Assembly (NCBI GenBank): GCA_958510875.1
Contig: OY294067.1
Location: forward strand, 62,384,039 to 62,448,038
Reading direction: 5' to 3'
Length of the DNA: 64,000 nucleotides
Source: Endomychus coccineus
Taxonomy: Eukaryota; Arthropoda; Insecta; Coleoptera; Endomychidae
In this document: piece by piece, positions 1 to 11,867 of the stretch
How positions within the stretch are numbered: the stretch's first letter is position 1
How the letters are laid out: each line of letters begins with the position of its first letter
Program-made: the position numbers and the translations under genes
Notes under the pieces: generated by a model
Databases searched by the model: none
The model's input: only the letters and a program-made list of their open reading frames with translations
What the model was told of the DNA's origin: nothing

Positions 1-293
1 AAAATATATGATAGACAATGATTTGCAACAAGTTTTTCCTCAGTTTTATAAACTACTTTGTTTGACAGTCACCATTCCTGTCACGTCGGCATCGGTGGAG
101 AGATCATTTTCTACTCTCAAACGAATTAAAACTTACATGCGAAATTATGGACCAAAATCGTTTATACAATGTTAGTTTGATATCTATTGAAAAAGATTTA
201 GTAAAACACTTAAAACAAAATGATACATTTTATGATGATATTATTGATCATTTTTCGCAAACTAAAGACCGTAGAATTCCGTTAATATATTAA
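1..293 (+). pseudogene. hAT transposase C-terminal (dimerisation) fragment
   Basis: Reading from about position 8, the frame gives the hAT C-terminal signature: a PVTSASVERSFSTLKRIKTY block, then a run containing QNRLYNVSLISIEKDL, ending at TAA 291-293. This is the family dimerisation region that closes most hAT transposases of the ZMYM1/52-kDa-repressor type. The two halves lie in different frames: the first half runs into a stop near 172, and the second is read in another frame starting near 148. A small indel close to position 146-150 therefore breaks the gene. The N-terminal zinc finger and catalytic part are outside the window. The call is firm as a hAT remnant; the subfamily is inferred. 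Confidence 0.75.
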
Positions 294-586
294 AAGAGTT
301 AATAAAATTAATTTAAAAAAAACAAAATATGGAAAATTCCAAAAAAAAGAAAAAATATCAAAAATCCAAAAAAAAATAAAAAACAAAAAACGAACAAAAC
401 AATTTTTTGGCAAGAGAAACTCTACACCTCCACGTTGGTTCTTGCTGGGCAACAATTACTTTGTCACTGAAGTAGCTGGTACAGTCGCTGTGCAAAAGTT
501 AAATTAATTGGCTGAGTAGACTATATTTAAAAAAAAAACGTTTTGTGTCCAGCCTCCTCTCTTAAAAAGTTCACGAGCCGCCACTG
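1..586 (+). mobile_element. 3' part of a hAT DNA transposon, cut by the window edge
   Basis: The left end lies outside the window. The right end is the terminal inverted repeat ending GAGCCGCCACTG at 575-586. About 290 bp at its 3' side (roughly 297-586) is nearly the same as the 3' part of the short element at 44559-45021, whose borders are fixed by an 8-bp target duplication. The pair looks like an autonomous parent and its internally deleted derivative. The 3' non-coding part is A-rich and then carries a unique-looking stretch before the TIR. Confidence 0.75.
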
Positions 587-607
587 GTTCCGTGCGATAA
601 AAATTTT

Positions 608-1066
608 TTTTAGTCATGATTGGTGAAGATTTTGCAGGGGTAGTGGGTGTTTTTCTCCCCAACTTCTACGCCACTGGAAAAAGTACGGTTTTGAGACAAC
701 TAATTGAACCGCCATACCGCCAATGTTTTCTACACAAAAAAGGTAGTTGGTCATAAACTCTAAAGTTGACCGTTTTCGAGAAAAATCAACTTTTATGTTG
801 AAAAACATGGTCAATTCTTACTAATTAAACAAAATTTATTCAAACGTTAGAAGAAGTAACAAAACCAAAAAATTGACAACATAAGAGTTGATTTTTCCCG
901 AAAACGGTCAACTTTAGAGCTTATGACCAAGAGCACCTTTTTTGTGAAGGAAACATTGGCGGTTCATAGTTGTCTCAAAACTGTATGTTTTCCAGTGGCG
1001 TAGAAGTTACGGGGAAAAACGCCCACTACCCCTTCAAAATCTTCGCCAATCATGACTAAAAAAAAT
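608..1066. repeat. Foldback repeat, arms of about 190 bp
   Basis: The left arm 608-800 reads in reverse complement at 877-1066, with scattered mismatches and small indels. The 76-bp spacer is AT-rich. No reading frame of note is present. It starts about 20 bp after the hAT terminus at 586 and runs straight into the next foldback, so it may be a separate MITE or part of the same palindromic element. Confidence 0.75.
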
Positions 1067-1079
1067 TTTTTTTTTCAAT

Positions 1080-2600
1080 TTCAACACCCTGTATCTCAAA
1101 AACTAAGCGTTTGTGCATATATGTTAATAGGGACTTCCTTTCTCAAAGTCAAATTATATATGATTTATAGCCAATATCTCAAAAACCAAGCAATGTATCA
1201 ACAAAAGTTGTATGAAATAAAAATTCCCACATCATTCATAACATTTTTTCATTTTCCGCGCGGTTTCCGCGTAAAATGCGCTAAAAAAATAAACTTTTTC
1301 TTGAAAAAAAATTTCAAATAAAAGTTGTTCAAAATGTATTTACTTTCAAAACGAACGTTATTAGAGAAGTCAGATTTTCATCGGAAAATCGTGCTTAGGC
1401 ATATTTATTGCAATTAGTCGATAATTCGGCAGACAGTACGCGTTAAAGAAGAAATGTAATACCTCGTCGATTTGTCCAGAGATATAACTGAGTATAAAAA
1501 ATGAAAATTGTGGAAAATACTTGGAAAATCATAGAATTTTAACTTCGATAACACCTTCAAACGTGTCATTTTCTAGTTTTTTCTAGGTGGGTGTAGATTA
1601 CAAATTTGACAACGTTATCTTAAAATAAGTATGCATTGGGTATATTTATACAGAGTATAGGTACTATATATTATAGTTCTTTTGCCTACATTAAATATAA
1701 ATCATACCAACGTACGTAACTGTGAGTGTCTCAGTATATGAACAGGTGAGTATCCAGAGTGTGAGAGTTTAACCATGACAACGTAATGCCATCCACGCGT
1801 AAGATGTTGGAGAAGAAATACTCAAAACAATAACGGTTTAGATTTTGGATAGACGTACATAATGTAATTTAAAAAAAATGTCGTAATGATAATAATATTA
1901 AATAATAATGATAATACTGATAATAATTATAATAATATTAGTTATAAAGAATAAATCAATAATAATAAATATATTAACAATGTAATAATGATAATATATT
2001 AATGTAATAGAAATTAAAAAATTTGTCATCTATAATAAACGTTCCTGAATTCAAAAGAAAATAAGAAAAATATAGAATTTACAATCATTAAAAAAAAAAC
2101 TGATGTAAAATTTGTAATCTACACCTACGAAAACCTAGAAAATGACACGTTTGACGCTGATATAAAAGTTAAAATTCTATGATTTTCCAAGAATTTTCCA
2201 CAATTTTCATTTTTTATATCCCTGGACACATCAACGAGGTACTACATTTCTTTTTTAAGGCGTACTGTCTGCCAAATTATCGACTAATTGCGAAATATAT
2301 GCCTAAATACGACTTTCCGATTTTTCGTGGAAAATCTAACTTTTCCAATGACGTTCGTTTTGAAGGAAAATACGTTTTGAATAATTTTTATTTGAAAATT
2401 TTTTCAAGAAAATCTTAATTTTTTTTACCGCATTTTACGCGGAAAACGCGCGGAAAATCAAAAAATGTTATGGATGTTTTTTTGTGGGAATTTTTATTTC
2501 CTACAACTTTTGCTCGAAACTTTTTTTAATACATTGCTTGGTATTTGGGATATTGGCTATAAATCATACATATATCTATATATCACAACGCACCCCCGCG
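1080..2600. repeat. Large foldback element, arms of about 470 bp
   Basis: Sequence at about 1152-1620 returns in reverse complement at about 2108-2580, with moderate divergence. Matching blocks include the CGCGCGGTTTCCGCG-like motif (about 1257-1272 and 2438-2455) and the block around the AAAATGACACGTTTG motif. The loop 1620-2108 is very AT-rich with AAT/TAA triplet runs at 1880-2030. No coding potential is credible; short open frames in the arms mirror one another. No target duplication was recognised. Confidence 0.7.
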
Positions 2601-3247
2601 CCAACCTTCGCGTCAGTGACATCGGTTTCTAGATGTCAAAACCCACATTTTTCTATCAAAAAATCCCGCCGTACAGAGAGGTCTGTAAAATGAGCATTTT
2701 TCGTCTAATTTGCCTGGAGTAATAGGAATCCAAGTTTGTTTTAATAAATTTGAGACATTCAATGAGGGTACTGTCAAAAGTGATTAATTGCAGTCAGTTG
2801 TATTTCTTATTCCTTGACTGTTGGTCAGAACAATAAAAATTTCAGTAATTTATTGTTTTGATTATTAGAATTTCTGTAGAAAGGATCAACTGTTAGCTCC
2901 AAATGTATATCTACTCATTTGCATAGTATATTGAAATTAACTCGTTCATCAATCTAACTAATATAAAAATATTTAATGATAAATAAATCAACTCGCTGTT
3001 AAGTAATTATAGCATTTTTGTTATGTGAAGTGAAGCACTTTCCAAATACTCTTTTACACATAACCAAAAATAACAAAGTTCAATGTGCTGAACATGGTAT
3101 TTATATTAGTTAACTCCGATTTCAAATGCCAAAATATTCTCTGCAACTGTAAGCATATTTAATGTGCTATGAGCTGTTATGTGGCCTATAAATAAAATAT
3201 TAGCATTAAAGCTTCAGGTGATTTTTCTCTTTATTTTTAATATGCAG
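2601..3247. other. No gene seen
   Basis: AT-rich sequence with a short GC-richer patch at 2585-2690 that abuts the foldback. Nothing coding or repetitive was recognised. Confidence 0.5.
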
Positions 3248-3424
3248 AAACTATATGGTTATTCTCCTTCATTGGCTGAATGCAGTAATTTGCACAACCT
3301 TCATGTTGAGTTTCATATCTTATTTCCACTGCCAAATTCAAATTTTTTAAAGACCTATGATAGTGTATCAGACCAAACGGAAAAAATCTTACAGTTTATT
3401 GAAGACCATAGACGTGTTCCATAA
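3248..3424 (+). CDS. Possible 3'-terminal coding exon of an unrecognised gene
   Basis: A pyrimidine-rich tract and CAG at 3245-3247 form a good splice acceptor. An open frame of 58 codons follows to TAA at 3422-3424. Its composition (aromatic, acidic and proline residues spread evenly, ending FIEDHRRVP) looks more protein-like than the surrounding AT-rich frames. I do not recognise the family. No upstream partner exon was found: the next 600 bases 5' are featureless and then repeats. It could be the last exon of a gene whose other exons lie left of the window, a retained pseudo-exon, or chance. Confidence 0.3.
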   Translation, partial: KLYGYSPSLAECSNLHNLHVEFHILFPLPNSNFLKTYDSVSDQTEKILQFIEDHRRVP

Positions 3425-5316
3425 CGTGCCGTGAGAATCGGTCCAAGTGTTTTCAACTCAAACTTGATATAATGATTCTGGAACAGTTAACTTTTGCATG
3501 GGCAAAATTATGCATTAATTACTATAAGAATAGCTTCAACAAAATACGTGGGAATCTATATTTTATTTTACAACTGTAATTGAATTGTGATTTTTCAACG
3601 TTATCAGCAAGAACGTAGAGTAGAAGGTGAACAAAAAGAAAACAATCTCACTAAAGTTTAAACAACGGAAATGAAATGTTTAGATCTCATCTGAAGAGTT
3701 GAATTGATTTATCCATTACTTTCTGTTTATGCATTCTTAGACAGATAAACATAGAAACACTTTGTTAAAATTCATTACTTTTATGAAACCGTTACATCTA
3801 CTTAACATAAAGGAGAACTAATTACTATTACTATTAATGTGAAAAGATTTAAGGTAAACGTGATATCATCACAATTAAGGAAAGTACAATAATGTGACTG
3901 AATTGTCGGAATTACCTCGCTATAGAGAGATTCAAGCATTTCAATTACGTATCCAGAAAATCAGTCAAGGATTGGGGAATTGGTTTTTTACCTGCTAAGC
4001 TATGTTTATAAGTTATAACCAAACATGTTAAATTAAATAATGCCTTAGATGAGGTCCGGAAGTTCCAGGGACTACCGAAGGAATGCTTTCACTGTGCAAC
4101 TTCATTCCCGCCGAAAATGTTATTTTTTCATTTGGCATTGAGGCACGACGCCAATTTTCTGAATCCGAATATTTAATTTGATGCAGTATTTCCAGACATT
4201 TTGCCCCCGCCCCACAAATTTTTCCACCGGCTGGGTGTTCATGGGCTCTGGGTGTTGAACGGTTTCTCTAAGTTGACAATTAGTTAACACTTGCGCAAAG
4301 TTTCGTTTGCTATTTATTTATTTCTCTATGAGAGCGACTGTTAACTACTGTAATATCAAATAATGGAAATAAGGTAATATTACTGCTAGAACTAATTGAA
4401 ATAATTTGTTTGCAGGTAGTCACATTTATCAAATATTCGAAGAAATGAAAGAAGACTGATTTGCCAATAAGTATCTATCCTGGCTAAGCCAGATTGCTCA
4501 AGTATTACACAACCAGTTAAACTACCAACACCAACAATTGTCATCATTCAGCCTAAATACTATGATATAAACTTAAAATCAAATATGAGCACATTACACT
4601 GCAATGTTTTTATCTTAGAGTTGAATTATATTGTACGCAATTTTTCCAACATTACTTATTATATTACGTTAATGCAATGGCAATATGATTTTAAGCAAAA
4701 CGAAACCGGTTACAATATATTTTGAATAAATTATGAATTTTTTTCCAATTACCAGCAATTAGAAGCTGAATATTTTCGGTTACAACATTCTTCATTTATA
4801 AATCTTTTCATAAAAAAACTTGAATGTATTTTTGTATCTGTTTGAAAATGGAACTTCGGTAATAATTGTTCTTTCATTTGATGATTGTTATGATTTATTT
4901 GTTTCATTGTATAAGTAATGTTGGAAAACTGATATTTCCCAGCTAATATAGCAAATAGTACGTAACACATTTCCAAAAACACACCATAGCTGTGATAGGT
5001 TGATTACAAAATGTGCATCTTTTAGACATACATATACCACCACCTGCATTCTTATCATAAAAAATGTAATCATTCACAACCTTTTTAATGTATATATTTA
5101 TAATTTTTAATATAAAGTAACTTATTACTCCACTTATACATTTTAATCGTAATAAAGAAAATTGATAATAGATTTTCTAATTGCCTATCCAAGGTTTCTC
5201 CAAAACTCAAGGAAGATGGGGAAGCAGTGAAGAAACGATCATCTGTCCTTTTATAATGGTTACAATAATCATTATTAGATGAATTATTGATATATAAACA
5301 GGAGGTTGTGGGAAAC
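3425..5316. other. No gene seen; interspersed repeat scrap
   Basis: AT-rich non-coding DNA. The stretch around 4850-4900, with the AATAATTGTTCTTTCATTT motif, also appears in reverse orientation near 14365-14390 and 45325-45345, so it belongs to an interspersed repeat of unknown type. Nothing else was recognised. Confidence 0.45.
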
Positions 5317-6690
5317 CACAGGTATGAATTATATATAAATTCTCGGAAAGTAGGTCACACTAACACTTATGCTTATTATTTTCGTCTTTCGGTACGTTGC
5401 TGTTTCACGACCATCTTCAGAAGACGTATCAATGTCTAAAACGGTATTTCTTAAAACTAATTGTATCAAACAATGCAAAATGTGTGTTTCCAATGATACA
5501 ATTCAGTACGTAATTAATAAAACAATTTCCACTGTAAACTTCAATTAACTTGTGAAATAGAATTGAACAAAAACATAATTTCCTAGATATGAACATTAGA
5601 TATAATTCAGATGGAAAAATAAAAACATCGTGGTTTACTAAAGAAGTTTGGTCTCAACGATATCTTCACTTTAATTCAGTTGCTCCAAGTTATAAAAAAA
5701 AATGTTAATCGCGCTGTTAAATCACCCAGAGGACCGTCCCAAAAATGTTAAAATTGTTCGTAATACGCTGCAAATAATGGCTGCCCAAAAACATTATTCA
5801 ACTTCATTATTAAAAAAAGAAACAAAACCTGTAATGGTGCATCATATATAAATAACATAAACGGTAATACAATAAATATTGCGCATAAACCTACTAACTG
5901 TGTTGGTAAATATTTTTCAAATCTAAAACCTTTAATACTTAAAGATAAACAAACCCACACAGTATATAAATTAAATTGTTTAGATTGTACAGGAATCTCT
6001 TAAAGAATATTTACCAAAAGGAATGTATGGTCATAGGTATAGATAGTACTAGTAGTGGAAAATTCCACCGCCCTTGATAAACATTATGTTGATTATAACC
6101 ATCAATTCGATTACAAAAATGTTAATATTCTAACTAAGGAAACCCATTATTATAAAAGATCTATCGGCAGATAATACACATAAAACGTGACTAAGTCTAA
6201 ATCATAGAACAGACATTCAATCATTAAGTCAAATCTACACTAATTTAATTAATTAAAGCCGTTGCGAATTCCTACATGTGTCCATAATGTTAGAAGTATA
6301 TTTTAGATAGAATGCTGAAATAGCAATATTTCTAGTAAGGTCTGACAACCTTTTTCTATTATCTCATAAATCTTTAACATCTGGTTCGAAAGTGGATACT
6401 GTAGCGTATTATATAGTTTGGTTTCAGTATTATTCAAACCTAGCATGAGATGACCTCGAATATTAGAAGTAGATTGCTATGCAGTGGCTAAAACAATGTT
6501 ACAATTTCGATTACTCGTGTTTCTGTTCGTTTCGACGACGTGGGCATTTTTAATTGAAATTAACGCGATGACGCTTTGAGTTTGATACAATTAGTCTTAA
6601 GAAATCCCGCTTTAGACATTGTTATTACGTCTTCTGATTATGATCGCGAGACCGAAGAACTTATATATAATTATAGCTAATAATGCATCT
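5317..6690 (+). mobile_element. Decayed Penelope-like element (PLE) with inverted termini
   Basis: The centre (about 5520-6250) aligns by eye with 47150-48000, the better-preserved PLE, covering the end of the reverse transcriptase and the linker to the GIY-YIG endonuclease; frameshifts and stops are frequent. The left end 5325-5430 is a PLE terminal repeat in minus orientation with a degenerate hammerhead (CTTCAGAAGACG side). The right end 6620-6670 is the same terminus in plus orientation (CTGATTATGATC core, mutated). The copy therefore has termini facing opposite ways around a plus-strand body. It is old and cannot be coding. Confidence 0.7.
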
Positions 6691-8594
6691 TTGAAACACG
6701 AAAATACCCGTTTCAAGGTTTTCATAATTCATTTGGTAGATAAAATTCCTTCGTTATGTTGTGTTGTCGACGAAATGCAATTTAACATGAAATGAAATTG
6801 GGCTGATATTGTTTTAAAATAGCTTAGAAAGTTTTGAAACGTTACGTAATAGTAAATATTTCCGATAAATGATAATTCATTTCCCAAGAATTTGAGAAAT
6901 CATGTCATTTTAATACAATTTGTCTTCGTGGTTATGAATCCGTAGTAGAGCTCATTCGGTATCATATTGAATGTTTGTTGATAATTTTGCTAATTCTTGT
7001 TTACTTTCCATTCCACTCTAATATCTCTAAGGACAGTGGAAATTGTAATGAATTGCGGTCGGAACTGTTGTCTAGAGAATGGGTTGTATAAAGTATATAA
7101 GTGAGTTCATAATTTTAATAAAGACCACGTAACATTTCATTATCGGGCGTTCAGAAATGTACGGAAAATATAACATGAATGTGATGAACTATGTGACAGC
7201 TGAATGGAAGCAAATTTGATCCATAGTCTGCTGTGTTCAAGCTCTCCCTCCCTCCCTCTCACACCACCACACCTCTCTCTCTCCCCACCCCTCTAACTAA
7301 CCAATTTCCTGGGAAACTTAACATTTCCCTTCTCATATGTACCTCATGAACACAATGGATTACAATCATTCATTCGGTTATTATTTTGTTATTGCCCTAT
7401 TGACCCTCAATGAATTTGTAATATCAAAACAGCCTATTTCATTTACTCACATAAACATTTCTTTAAAAATCTATTCGTATATAATCCACAGCGAAATTTG
7501 TGAAGCCTTTTTGCTATTAATGAAAAGTCTTAAAAATTCGATTCACCAACGGAAAGGACTGAAATTTGAAGATTTGATATATGATTAATCCTCACAGCTC
7601 AAAATCGATTGTTCTCTATAACACAGTTCACGTTTTCAACAACTTTGAAAAAAAAATTGATAATTTTAAATTTTGTCTGGATTATAAAAAAGGTTCAGAA
7701 ATAAAATTACTTTTCGCATATCAAACTAGTGTGTGCTGCTTATTTGGTTCCTTCAAATACCATCAAATTTGCTATACGTAAATAAAAAGGCCTAATGAAT
7801 CTGGTAGTTTTTTTTGTCACTAAATTGGTTATAATCCACTGATTTGGAAGTTTCCGGGAAGAAATTCATGAGTTTTAATGTTTCCAGGAAATTCTGAAAT
7901 TTTTTTCTGGCAAATTTCACTCACATTTTCATACCTAGGCTTCAATAACCTAAATATGCATCGAGCAATAAACCTTGCCAGCAAACCTGCCTTTGGAACT
8001 TTTAAGGCTACTAGCATCAAATTTAAACTCACAAAAATGGATTTCACTTCTAATCATATTTCACCCATCAAGTTTAGTCTTTTAATAAGGCCTATAATTT
8101 TGCTGGTTAAAGTTTTGTTCAGATATTATCTGGTAGTGAGTGGCATGTGAAAGTAATAGAAAACTACCGAAATTACTGTTGATTGCATAATCCTAGGGGT
8201 CGCTGAGATAAATAGTGACACCCCCGATTCTATCAAGTCCAAAGTTGGTTTGGTGAGAAGGTACGACATTTAAAAATAATCGAAAACGATCAGATAGTTT
8301 CGCTTCCATAATTTTCTTTAAAACCGGCAAATTAACTATTAATGAATTAATATAATGCTCGGTGGACAAAAAGTACATTATTTTCATTACATGAGAGATA
8401 TTCAATGGAAACATGGTATTCTATCACTATTTACTTAACCTTCACAATAATAAAAATTGTGCTTTTGCGAAGAGGTATTGTGCATGGAGGGCAGCCGCGG
8501 GCTTTGTCTAGTGATTTATAAACCCCAAAGTAGGAAACAGAAATCAAAAGAAGGTATCCAAATGCATTTGACATATTCACGTGAGGTTATTATA
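6691..8594. other. No gene seen; pyrimidine-rich tract
   Basis: AT-rich non-coding sequence. A C/T-rich low-complexity stretch lies at 7243-7295 (CCCT and CT repeats with ACC). Open frames at 7337-8150 are short, low in complexity and lack recognisable motifs. Confidence 0.45.
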
Positions 8595-9379
8595 CCGGGA
8601 CATCAAAAAGTATCTTGGTCAAGGGTGGTTGTGGAATCTAAAACGTGTGTCTTTACTTGTGTCAAATTAATTAATTTGAAGTTTCTAAAAGTGCGAAATT
8701 TCGCAATTTTATACGAATGTTATAACACTCAGGAGTCTCTAGCGCTTCAGACTCCGGGATTTTCACTTGGCCTATCGAAATTAGAAGGTTCGAATTATCT
8801 AAAAACATAATTGCATGGACGCCAGTCGTCCTATGTAATTAGCTACGAACGAAATCATTTTGACGTTTCCCTCGAGAAGCTCGCTACGCGTCTGTTGAGA
8901 CCTGAGAGTACCTGCTTCTATTTTAATTAAATTTTCCTATTTAAACGGAATTTTTGGAAAAAAGAAGGGCCGTCGGGTGCGTATCGCGACTAAATCTAAC
9001 TACATGGAGCGAAAACGGTACGCAAAAAGCCCTCGTAAAGAGAGTTCTATGTTCCTAACTTTTGCACTTTTCCAACTCGCGAGCTACGGGCTTCTCACGT
9101 GAACGCCATTCCATTTATCGTAAAATAAACTATTTTAAAACCGTTTTCGACTCGGTTTCTGGCTATCCACCTTTTAAAAGGTTCAAAGTTAACATTTCGA
9201 CATTTTTATTACTATATTAATTTGTATTCATTATTGTTTTACAACTGAAATAAATAGGTATGAAATTTGTAGGTTATTGATGTCAGTGTGACAGTGACAT
9301 AATTATTTCAAACGTAAACTAAGACATACGTTTTAGATTCCACAACCACCCTTGACCAAGATACTTTTTGATATCCCGG
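8595..9379. mobile_element. Non-autonomous TIR element, TA target duplication
   Basis: The first ~60 bases, beginning CCGGGACATCAAAAAGTAT, return in reverse complement at the right end with about two mismatches. Both ends are flanked by TA (8593-8594 and 9380-9381), as expected for the Tc1/mariner superfamily; a TA dinucleotide alone is weak proof. The 660-bp interior is somewhat GC-richer and has no transposase frame. It looks like a MITE about 785 bp long. Confidence 0.7.
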
Positions 9380-10798
9380 TATTGAATAGCTTATATGAAT
9401 AAACTTTTTCTTTCACTAAAATGTAACAATCGAATATAAAGTTATTCTAATAATAATATCGACATTATTTATTTGTCATGAATGCGATATTTCTTTGCAT
9501 TATTACAATACACATACAAGGCTAAAGGTTTTCCAGTAGTATGTTCCCAAAACAACTAATTAATTGATTAATAAGATCAGCAATCACTTGCTCCAGATTC
9601 TACAAGCAGAAATATTCATTTCTGCAGATGAAATTATTTAGACCTTTGATTTCACAATAGTAATAATTATATATAATTTCACAATAGTAATTTAACGTAT
9701 TTTATAAAGTTATGTACGCTATTTTATTGAAAAATGAACCTGAAACATGATTTTCAAACTCCGGGGCATAATCGAAGTCACTTTTGAAATTCAGCATAAA
9801 AAAATCCAATAAGAAGTTTTCCACTAGAAATCTAAAAGCTATCAAGATTTATTTCTGCCAAAACATTGCGTGTACATGAAACTAAAAATGTTTAGTCCAA
9901 ATTATACCGTTAAAACTTGAAGTAGTGATTCCTGTTATCAAAAAAACTTTCTGACATTACTGGGTGTTGGACTTCAGAGAGCATTGGAATATTACAGTAT
10001 GTGACGCGTTCGTCAACGATATTACTTTAATCAAATACTTTAATAATGCTTGCTAGTCACATCGTGGACGAGACGCACCACACAATTTTGTTTTATGGTT
10101 TAGTTGAAATTCATTAACAAGTGTTTTACTTTGCAATTTAACATGAATTTTCATTTTTGTGTTAATGTGACCTATTTCCCGAGAATTTACATATAATTCA
10201 TACCTGGGTCAAGAATCATTACAATCAAATTGTAGAATATGTACAATTCTCAGGACGAATAACAACTTGAGTAACAGAATGTTGGTTAAGAAATATTTTT
10301 GTGAAACAATACAATATTGGGTTTCAATCTCCAAAAGTGCTTTTAATTTTCAGAAAAATGAAAAAGAGTATGATAACAGAACAACATGTACACACTGCGT
10401 AGTTTCATGACTTGATGAGAGAAATTGATCTGAACAATGAGAAATTCTCTTGAAGCTCAATAAATTCAACAGTCGAAAAATGTCCGATCAAGCCTGTTAC
10501 TTTAGCATATAGGAACCTTTACAACTTCATATTCATAGGAGAAACCAGGACCTTGCAATTTCTAGTGATAAATCAAAATATTTCTGAAATTAAAACCAAT
10601 ATTATTCGAAAATATTATTACTGCAAGTTTATTAATCAAATTATACAGTTCGGGCAGTTTTACTCAACACAACACTAGTTATGTGTGAATTGCCTGCATT
10701 TGCAATTATATGCTTCAAATATAAACGATAAACTGAACATTAATATAAATATAAGCTCTCCATGTTGACTAGGGAGGGCACATCCAAAAGTAACTGTT
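9380..10798. other. No gene; PLE terminal scrap
   Basis: AT-rich non-coding DNA. At about 10155-10225 there is a piece of the PLE family-a terminus (TGTTAATGTGACCTATTTCC and the following GAGAATTT...ATTCATACCTGGGTCAAGAA) without its hammerhead. Nothing else was recognised. Confidence 0.5.
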
Positions 10799-10852
10799 TC
10801 CGAAGGCAGTTTTTTGGTTCACCAGGTTGGAATAGTGACAACACCTCCTATA

Positions 10853-10899
10853 GTCTCAGACAGCTGTTTTGCCCTCCTCACTAGGCTCATCAGTGAGAC
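10853..10899 (-). ncRNA. Hammerhead ribozyme, core-mutated copy (family c)
   Basis: Mirror copy of the motif at 11337-11383. Stem I GTCTCA/TGAGAC, the CTGATGA box and stem II are intact. The second core box reads AAAA where GAAA is required (the invariant G12 is changed to A). This change is expected to abolish cleavage. Confidence 0.75.
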
Positions 10900-11336
10900 G
10901 AGGTAGACGAGAAGTCACTGATCAACCATAGATAATTCTACTACCGGTAGTAGAGTTATCTATACAACCAACTCTGAAAGTGATTTAAATAAATTCTTTC
11001 AAAGTGTTTGGCGAACCAGAAGATCCAACACCATCTGCCAGAAAGCAGATGTCCCACTGAGAAAGTAATTCACAATGCTAAAGATAACGCATTGATAGAG
11101 AAGAATTCTCGCGATTCAAAGAATCGACGGGGAAATAGTTGTAAATACTGCCGCCAGGTGACGGTCCCTCAACAATGCATAGTGAAATTACTAAGACAAT
11201 TCGTGTGTTAAAAAGTCAATAGACAAAGTTTTTGGTTCACCAGGCAGACGTGTTGGAACTTCTGGTTCCCCACTTTGAAAGGGATTCATTAAAATCACTT
11301 TCGGAGTTGGTTAATCAGTGGCTTCACGTCTGCCTC

Positions 11337-11383
11337 GTCTCACTGATGAGCCTAGTGAGAAGGGCGAAACAGCTGTCTGAGAC
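11337..11383 (+). ncRNA. Type I hammerhead ribozyme, apparently intact (family c)
   Basis: All elements can be read directly. Stem I is GTCTCA (11337-11342) against TGAGAC (11378-11383), six pairs. Core box CTGATGA is at 11343-11349. Stem II is GCCT/GGGC, closing a loop at 11354-11361. Core box GAAA is at 11366-11369. Stem III is the palindrome ACAGCTGT at 11369-11376, four pairs with no loop, followed by C11377 at the cleavage site (GUC triplet). A loop-free stem III resembles the short stem III hammerheads known from Penelope-like elements, which are thought to act as dimers. Confidence 0.85.
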
Positions 11384-11744
11384 TATAGGACGTGTTGTCA
11401 CTGTTCAACCTGGTGAACCAAAAACTTTGTCTATTGATTTTGTAACACACGAATTGTGTTAGTAATTTCACTATGCATTGTTTCCGAAGGGTTAATTGAA
11501 TTGCAGATTGTTTTATTTAAAAGGTCTTAAATATACAGGAGAGGTTAGGATGAATAAAAAATGTGGGAAATCTTAAATATCTTCTGAATATTCTTGGAGA
11601 AAAACAATACGGAGAAATACATAAACTGTGAAAAAAGTTTTATGCCCAATAATCATTTAATATCAGCTTATGCTAGTTTCAGATATAATACCAAAGAGAG
11701 GAGAATTTACAGCAGTATCTCCTTTAAAAATAAAATGAAAGTAA

Positions 11745-11867
11745 GAACAACAAAAGTACATTTTTAATAGATATTTTCCATTTGTAATGTATCTCCAATA
11801 TAAAGTATTCTACTTGTTTCTTCTGTAGGCACATTGAGCTATGACGTCGAATGTATTCTTCCCTAGT
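11745..11867 (-). other. Probable start of the Sec15 3' UTR
   Basis: On the minus strand, sequence after the stop codon contains ATTAAA at 11768-11763 and AATAAA near 11517-11512. Either could be the polyadenylation signal. This is a weak call from hexamers alone. Confidence 0.3.

Larger units (their letters stand above)
10799..11490. mobile_element. Foldback element carrying opposed hammerhead ribozymes (family c)
   Basis: The block 10810-10925 returns in reverse complement at 11310-11430. A second inverted pair, 11166-11250 against 11400-11490, overlaps it. All blocks meet at the motif TTTTTGGTTCACCAGG. A hammerhead motif sits in each main arm, one per strand. The interior codes for nothing recognisable. 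By analogy with the other inverted hammerhead termini in this window it is probably a non-autonomous PLE or a retrozyme-like unit; that assignment is inference. It lies just downstream of the Sec15 stop codon (11868). Confidence 0.65.

Noticed and set aside
7337..8150. Small protein genes in the AT-rich region
   Set aside because: Frames are short, low in complexity, mirrored on the other strand at 7829-8150, and lack splice signals or motifs.
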